Shown piece after piece: positions 1 through 4,366 of a stretch of 6,884 nucleotides of DNA; positions within the stretch are counted from its first letter, which is position 1, and every line of letters starts with the position of its first letter. The notes below the pieces were generated by a model. That model was not told the origin of the DNA. It ran no database searches and worked only from the letters and a program-made list of their open reading frames with translations. Origin of the DNA: DATDPY01 sp964395765 (GTDB lineage Bacteria > Bacteroidota > Bacteroidia > Cytophagales > Cyclobacteriaceae); the NCBI GenBank assembly GCA_964395765.1, contig CAYNCU010000220.1, positions 1 to 6,884 on the forward strand. Reading direction: 5' to 3'. Both the position numbers and the translations under genes were made by a program.

Positions 1-3
1 CCC

Positions 4-33
4 CATGAGGGTCACCTGATAGGGACCCTGATG
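4..33. repeat. Strong hairpin downstream of gene A
   Basis: The bases AGGGTC (8-13) pair with GACCCT (24-29). CCT (15-17) pairs with AGG (21-23) around a GAT loop, with A14 bulged. CAT (4-6) pairs with ATG (31-33) beyond one G/G mismatch, giving 12 base pairs in all. The outer CAT...GATG ends resemble those of the two repeats at 79-173, so this may be a diverged third member. There is no adjoining T-run, so a Rho-independent terminator is not supported. Confidence 0.55.
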
Positions 34-78
34 AATAACATCTGAAATACAATTTCATAAAATGTCTTGTGTTTTTAT

Positions 79-173
79 CATCAGAGTCCGCTGCGCAAGA
101 CTATGATGGAGAAAGGTCGGCTTCTCTTACCATCAGAGCCCGTTGTGCGAAACGCTGATGGGGAAAGGTCGGC
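79..173. repeat. Two imperfect 43-bp repeats (period 52 bp), each able to fold into a hairpin
   Basis: The copies are 79-121 and 131-173, identical at 35 of 43 positions by eye. Both begin CATCAGAG and end GAAAGGTCGGC. In copy 1, CATCA and AGTC pair with GACT and TGATG around a 10-base loop (79-108), with one G/A mismatch. In copy 2, CATCAG pairs with CTGATG (131-136 with 155-160), and CGTT with AACG inside. The outer stem persists despite substitutions; position 6 pairs as G-C in copy 2 but is the G/A mismatch in copy 1. No T-run follows on either strand, so they do not look like intrinsic terminators. They may belong to a dispersed palindromic intergenic repeat family. Confidence 0.75.
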
Positions 174-233
174 ATCAACAATCACCTTCATTTGCAACGT
201 GGACATTCGAAATAAAAGCAAATATCGCTCGAA

Positions 234-3200
234 TCAATATTTAAAAATCTGAAGTGTAGTATCATTTCGTGCCACAAAAACAAATTTCCCTTTGGCTGTT
301 TTTATACTTACGATATCACGTACTTCACCATTGAGTCTCATCCCTGTTACTTTAGGTAATTCAACCTTAAAAGATCCATCACCATTCCCTTTTAGCAACT
401 GTCCGTAACTGGCGTCATACCTACCAATTTCAGGTTTAACCTTATATAAATTTCCCCCCAGCGCAATATCAAGCTTTCCGTCTCCGTCAAAATCGTCTAC
501 ATCAATTCCATATACCGGGGAAAGCTGTGCCTGAATTGGTAAAGCCACAACTTTGAAATGTCCCTTGCCGTCGTTAATGAGCAATGAAGTCTGCATATCA
601 TAGGCATAATCCTTAACATCATTCTGAAGTTGTTTCGGGGTAAATATATCATTGATTGTCTGTAATTTATAATCCTCGTACTTGGGATATTTTTTCTTTA
701 GATACGGGATCTGTGCGACAAGGTCATGTTTTAATGCCAATGGATAGGAAGTATCACCATTATAGGTGCATATGATTTGTTCAGTATTGCCATTCAGGTC
801 AAAATCGCTGACATACATCGACACCGGCTTTTCGACAGAGGCTTTAAATCTCGAATTAAGTCCATGATTTCCGACAACAAAATCAATATCCCCGTCATGA
901 TCAAAATCCCCGGCTTTAATCCGGTTCCACCACCCGTTGGTAGAATCAAGGCCCGCCTCCTTTGTATAGTTTATAAAATGCCCATTCTCATTTAGCATAA
1001 TGGTTATCGGCATATATTCACCGACAATCACCATATCAAGATCCCCGTCATTATCAACATCGGCCCATTGCATATCGGTGATCATGCCGATATTTTTCAA
1101 TCCCGGAGCTACCTTTTCGGTAACATCGGTAAAATGGCCATGGCCGTCATTTTCCAGGACATACCCGTTTACAGGCACTCCGTAATAAAAGGGTTTCATT
1201 CTTACTCCTACAAACAGTTCGTTAATTCCATCCTTATCATAATCAGCGGCCCTGACACAGGATGTGCTTTCAAATAAGGTAGTAGGAAGGATCTGGTTGG
1301 ATTTAGTAAAGTTACCTTTCCCGTCATTGATGTAAAGCCTGTCGATAAGTGCCGTGGAGCTATTGGGAAATTCACTTCCCCCGCTCGTTACATATAAGTC
1401 GAGGTCCCCATCGCCGTCTGCATCGAAAAATTGCGCATCGGTGTCCTCACAAATTTTATCGGCCTCAAAAATTTTCTGATTGGTTGACCGGAAAGTGCCG
1501 TCCCGTTGCTGGATGAATAAGGCTCCGGGGCTATCTTTTGCACCTCCAATGTAAATATCCTCCAGGTTGTCGCCATTGACATCCCCGGTAGCTATGTGAG
1601 GGCCCTGGGTCGATAGCATCTGGAAAAGGAGCCGGTCCCGGGCAAAATCATTGAATTCGTTCTCCTTATGCCTGAAATTAACCATTTTAACAGCATCCAT
1701 TTCACTGAATTCATACTTTACCGGTTTATTTATTAAAAACGGGTCGGTCAAATTACCGGCGTCAGCTTCATCTAAGGTAAGTATCTGATTGGTCTTAACA
1801 TTTTTCAGCAATGTGATTTTTCGGTCCGGCCATTCGACAATAATTGAATCGGCCATTTTCATTTTACCCAGGCCCAAATTAGGACGGGGGTCGACGCAGG
1901 ATTCAAATCCTCTTGCCGGTACCTGTTCAATGTAGTAATACTTGCCATGGTTGATCACGGTAATTTTCGCTCCAATGGCATCGGTATTTTTGCCGGCCCC
2001 TTTCAGTATAAATTTTAAATAATGAGAAGTCGTATCCCACTGAACGGTTTGATTTTTATAAATAAAGGCCGGCATATTCATGTTATTCACGACAATATCC
2101 AGATCGCCGTCATTGTCCAGGTCTCCATAAGCCGATCCGTTTGAAAAACTCGGCGTATTCAGGCCCCAGTCGGCTGACTTATTCTTGAAAAAGAGGGTGC
2201 CATTATTTTCAAAGGCATAGTTGGAAAGTTTCTGTGAGGGGATCGCCTCAATTAATTTTTTATAATNNNNNNNNNNGACGATCATTCTCATGACGCGCAC
2301 GTTGGAAAAGTATTGTATGTAATCCTGGTCGGTAAGATCCTGGTAAATACCATTGGCCACATATATATCTTTCCAGCCATCATTATTCAGATCGAAGATC
2401 AGAGCCCCCCAACTCCAGTCGGTTGCATAAACTCCTGCAATTCTTCCTATTTCGCTGAAAGTGCCGTCTTCATTATTCAAGTGCAGCATGTTCCGGGTGA
2501 ATTGATTATAATAACCGTGTTTTTCATTATTATAATAGTTTTCCCAGGAATCAAACGTGGTCTTGGTTTTCAGGCGAGCCTCGTCCTTGGGAAGCATATC
2601 TGTCACAAATATTTCAGGATAACGGTCATTATTTATATCCGCCATATCAGAACCCATGGAGGCAGCGCTGGTGGAGGGAATATAGGATTCAAGTTCTTCC
2701 TTAAAAGTCCCGTTTTGTTGGTTTATATAAAGGTAATCCCGTTCAAAAAAATCATTGGATACATAAATATCATCCCAGCCATCGTTATTTACATCTCCCA
2801 CTGTTACGCCCATTCCGAAGCCAATAATGCTACCGAAAATTCCCGCCTGTTTACTCACGTCGGTAAAATGATCTCCATCGTTTCGATACAAGACATCGCC
2901 TCCCAGGGAATCCCGGGTATTCCTTAGGTTCTTCGAAAGATCAAAACTTCCAATGGCCCGGTATGAGTTATTAAGTAAATATAAATCAAGGTCTCCGTCC
3001 TTATCATAATCAAAAAAGGCGGCATGAATAGAATAGCCTTTATTGTCGACGCCCCATTTATGGGCGCTTTCGGTAAACGTGAGATTATGGTTATTAATGA
3101 ATAATTCATTTTCCCGGTTATCCCCTTTTACATCTCCCGAGTTGCAGACATAGATATCCAGCCAGCCGTCACCATTCACATCGGCCATGGATACACCGGT

Positions 3201-3557
3201 AGACCACGCCTTGCTACCTCCCACCCCGGCTTTATCGGTTATATCTTCAAATTGAAAATTACCTTTGTTCAAATAAAGATGGTTCTTCCCCATGTTGGAA
3301 GTAAAATAGATATCTATCAGTCCATCATTATTGATATCTCCAAGCGCCACCCCGCCCCCGTTGTAAAAGTTACGGTACCGGTATATATTAAAGTCCTCCT
3401 TGTATTGCAGTTTATTAACAAAATCCACATGGGTTTGCGATGAATCCATTAAAGTAAACAAGGTCGGTTTTGAAGGTTTATCGGATCCGTTACCACAGCT
3501 CCATAATCCCAAAATCGAAATTCCCCACATAATTTTTATGATGAATTCAGGTTTCAC
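234..3557 (-). CDS. FG-GAP/VCBS repeat lipoprotein with ASPIC/UnbV domain (gene A)
   Basis: This is a complete, about 1,107-residue paralogue of gene B. I favour the GTG at 3557: it gives MKPEFIIKIMWGISILGLWSC, a lipoprotein signal peptide with Cys21. The ATG at 3530 leaves too short and uncharged a leader; TTG 3590 directly follows an in-frame TAA and is the longest option. The frame then reads PTLFTLMDSSQTHVDF and RNFYNGGGVALGDINNDG, typical of Bacteroidota family members. Seven calcium-loop motifs begin near residues 73, 125, 182, 254, 306, 388 and 478. An ASPIC/UnbV domain follows at about 515-590 (NTDAIGAKITV, VPARGFESCVDPRPNLGLG). Seven more loops begin near 658, 711, 771, 832, 883, 917 and 1021. 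Several loops are degenerate (NNDRYPEIF, DLNGNTEQI). Known relatives are FG-GAP propellers, often annotated only as VCBS repeat proteins. I infer two propellers joined by ASPIC, anchored in the outer membrane; the ligand is unknown. Ten N at 2267-2276 keep the frame. The stop is TGA. Confidence 0.95.
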   Translation of the reverse strand: MKPEFIIKIMWGISILGLWSCGNGSDKPSKPTLFTLMDSSQTHVDFVNKLQYKEDFNIYRYRNFYNGGGVALGDINNDGLIDIYFTSNMGKNHLYLNKGNFQFEDITDKAGVGGSKAWSTGVSMADVNGDGWLDIYVCNSGDVKGDNRENELFINNHNLTFTESAHKWGVDNKGYSIHAAFFDYDKDGDLDLYLLNNSYRAIGSFDLSKNLRNTRDSLGGDVLYRNDGDHFTDVSKQAGIFGSIIGFGMGVTVGDVNNDGWDDIYVSNDFFERDYLYINQQNGTFKEELESYIPSTSAASMGSDMADINNDRYPEIFVTDMLPKDEARLKTKTTFDSWENYYNNEKHGYYNQFTRNMLHLNNEDGTFSEIGRIAGVYATDWSWGALIFDLNNDGWKDIYVANGIYQDLTDQDYIQYFSNVRVMRMIVXXXXYKKLIEAIPSQKLSNYAFENNGTLFFKNKSADWGLNTPSFSNGSAYGDLDNDGDLDIVVNNMNMPAFIYKNQTVQWDTTSHYLKFILKGAGKNTDAIGAKITVINHGKYYYIEQVPARGFESCVDPRPNLGLGKMKMADSIIVEWPDRKITLLKNVKTNQILTLDEADAGNLTDPFLINKPVKYEFSEMDAVKMVNFRHKENEFNDFARDRLLFQMLSTQGPHIATGDVNGDNLEDIYIGGAKDSPGALFIQQRDGTFRSTNQKIFEADKICEDTDAQFFDADGDGDLDLYVTSGGSEFPNSSTALIDRLYINDGKGNFTKSNQILPTTLFESTSCVRAADYDKDGINELFVGVRMKPFYYGVPVNGYVLENDGHGHFTDVTEKVAPGLKNIGMITDMQWADVDNDGDLDMVIVGEYMPITIMLNENGHFINYTKEAGLDSTNGWWNRIKAGDFDHDGDIDFVVGNHGLNSRFKASVEKPVSMYVSDFDLNGNTEQIICTYNGDTSYPLALKHDLVAQIPYLKKKYPKYEDYKLQTINDIFTPKQLQNDVKDYAYDMQTSLLINDGKGHFKVVALPIQAQLSPVYGIDVDDFDGDGKLDIALGGNLYKVKPEIGRYDASYGQLLKGNGDGSFKVELPKVTGMRLNGEVRDIVSIKTAKGKFVFVARNDTTLQIFKY
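1791..2015 (-). other. ASPIC/UnbV domain region of gene A
   Basis: The translated segment carries the family pattern: LKGAGKNTDAIGAKITV, then YYYIEQVPARGFESC, VDPRPNLGLG and VEWPDRKITLLKNV. ASPIC/UnbV domains (as in CRTAC1-like proteins) typically have a G-x-x-AIGA start and a DPR-x-x-x-GLG end, both present here. Gene B has the equivalent region at about 6152-5940 with a weaker end (SDNRLLFGIG). Confidence 0.85.
2267..2276. other. Assembly gap (10 N) in gene A, true length probably near 16 bp
   Basis: The frame continues across the run (MRMIV-XXXX-YKKLIEAIPS), so the missing length should be 10 plus a multiple of 3. Gene B has two more residues than gene A in the same interval between QDY and IPS, which suggests about six hidden codons, i.e. 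near 16 bp. The first base pair after the run leaves a codon NAT, which could encode Asp, Asn, His or Tyr. Confidence 0.8.
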
Positions 3558-3563
3558 TTTATC

Positions 3564-3577
3564 AATCAATATTGATT
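3564..3577. promoter_or_regulatory. Perfect 14-bp palindrome at the gene A 5' end
   Basis: The sequence AATCAATATTGATT is its own reverse complement. It lies 1 base downstream of the putative -7 element TAAGTTTG, about where transcription would begin, and 6 bases upstream of the GTG start at 3557. That is a plausible operator position. AT-rich palindromes of this size also arise by chance, so this is a candidate site only. Confidence 0.25.
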
Positions 3578-3578
3578 T

Positions 3579-3586
3579 CAAACTTA
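3579..3586 (-). promoter_or_regulatory. Possible Bacteroidota -7 promoter element for gene A
   Basis: On the minus strand these bases read TAAGTTTG, a full match to the Bacteroidota sigma-A -7 consensus TAnnTTTG. It lies 22 bases upstream of the favoured GTG start at 3557. I find no TTG or TTTG at the usual -33 distance, so the promoter is weakly supported. If real, it would let gene A be transcribed separately from the two upstream genes, and would rule out the TTG at 3590 as start. Confidence 0.25.
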
Positions 3587-3678
3587 ACAATTACGTTATA
3601 ATAGTTTATTATCTGCGGGGAATTTTAACTTTCTTTTATTTTTAGGGCTTGTCATGGCCTGCAATATTATTAAGAAAT

Positions 3679-3741
3679 TTAAAAAATCCGGGTTGCCCAC
3701 TTTAATAGTATCAGGATAAAAATCAATTGTTTTTTGCTCAT
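3679..3741 (-). CDS. Possible 20-residue hydrophobic peptide after the lipoprotein gene
   Basis: An ATG at 3741 lies 1 base after the TAG of the small lipoprotein gene (TAG C ATG). It opens a 20-codon frame that ends with TAA at 3681-3679. The product begins MSKKQLIFILIL and ends in RIF, so it resembles a bare signal peptide or a single short membrane segment. It could be a translated small peptide, the stump of a decayed lipoprotein gene, or chance in AT-rich DNA. Only its position and composition support it. Confidence 0.2.
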   Translation of the reverse strand: MSKKQLIFILILLKWATRIF

Positions 3742-3742
3742 G

Positions 3743-4363
3743 CTAAAACATAAATGGGTTAACATCCGCAGTAGTTGAATCCTTTTTATTCTTCTTTAAT
3801 TTCTGGATTTCATTATAAACAGGCAAGTCTGTATAAATGACCCAAACATATTGGTCTCCGTTCCCTTTGAATATGGATATTAAACGATTGCCGTCAATTC
3901 GATAATAGGAAATTTCCTTATCGGCATTCAGCACTTTATGGAAATCGTTACCATATTGCCTGGCAAAGTATTCGGCCAGTTTTTGTTCTAACGAATCCGC
4001 ATATAATCTTTTGTTCCAGGGCGCCCATGACTGGTAATTATATTTGACCGGTACTCTCCATATTTTTCCTTTATAAAAATTCGGGTAAAAATTAATTTCA
4101 ACCGTGTCCTTCAGTTCCGCTGTTTTATAATAAACGGATGAATTTCCAGAACCATTCCTGAAAATTCCCTTTTTATTCAATTGCCAGCAATGGGCATAAA
4201 ATTCCTTCTGTGACATCCCAAGGTAGATACCCATGAATAGAGAATCATGCCTTATCCCGGTCGCCAGTTCTTTTTCCATCAGGTGATGGTACCTGTACCC
4301 TTCTCCGCAACCCGACACTAATAAACCAATTGTAATGACGAATACAATATCCCTTATTTTCAT
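3743..4363 (-). CDS. Small lipoprotein of unknown function
   Basis: The 206-residue product starts at ATG 4363, just 3 bases after the TAG of gene B (the junction reads TAG TAG ATG), so translational coupling is likely. The N-terminus MKIRDIVFVITIGLLVSGC is a good lipoprotein signal peptide: basic n-region, hydrophobic core, lipobox VSGC and acceptor Cys19. It should therefore be an envelope lipoprotein. The mature part has no domain I can name. Residues 43-63 carry a segment MGIYLGMSQKEF followed by a likely helix, loosely like the start of small outer-membrane lipoprotein folds such as BamE, but this is speculative. The middle (77-115) is rich in Tyr, Phe and Trp and probably beta-stranded. 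Residues 122-138 look helical, 170-181 (DQYVWVIYTDLP) look like an edge strand, and the tail is Lys-rich. It lies between two paralogous FG-GAP/ASPIC genes, so it may work with them, but no function can be assigned. Confidence 0.88.
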   Translation of the reverse strand: MKIRDIVFVITIGLLVSGCGEGYRYHHLMEKELATGIRHDSLFMGIYLGMSQKEFYAHCWQLNKKGIFRNGSGNSSVYYKTAELKDTVEINFYPNFYKGKIWRVPVKYNYQSWAPWNKRLYADSLEQKLAEYFARQYGNDFHKVLNADKEISYYRIDGNRLISIFKGNGDQYVWVIYTDLPVYNEIQKLKKNKKDSTTADVNPFMF

Positions 4364-4366
4364 CTA

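Noticed and set aside
1..233. CRISPR array suggested by the regularly spaced palindromic repeats
   Set aside because: Only two copies exist, they differ at eight of 43 positions, the spacing is 9 bases, and no cas genes are present.
205..234. Inverted repeat ATTCGA/TCGAAT just after the gene A stop, as a terminator
   Set aside because: It has only 6 AT-rich base pairs around an 18-base loop, with no T-run following in the minus-strand direction. It is too weak to call.
67..252. A 61-codon plus-strand frame downstream of gene A
   Set aside because: It is built from the two 43-bp hairpin repeats and runs into the end of gene A on the other strand. The product has no signal peptide or familiar motif, so a repeat element explains it better.
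1388..1582. Short minus-strand frames inside gene A, such as this 64-codon one
   Set aside because: They overlap the long, clearly coding frame in another phase, and their products do not resemble any repeat or domain.
2313..2927. A 204-codon plus-strand open frame opposite gene A
   Set aside because: It lies entirely antisense to the well-supported repeat protein. Its Ile-rich product mirrors the repeated Asp/Asn codons on the other strand, and it has no recognisable domain or start context.
3661..3672. TAATATTG on the minus strand as another -7 promoter element in the spacer
   Set aside because: It deviates from TAnnTTTG at one fixed position and has no -33 element at a suitable distance. 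In such AT-rich DNA it is expected by chance.
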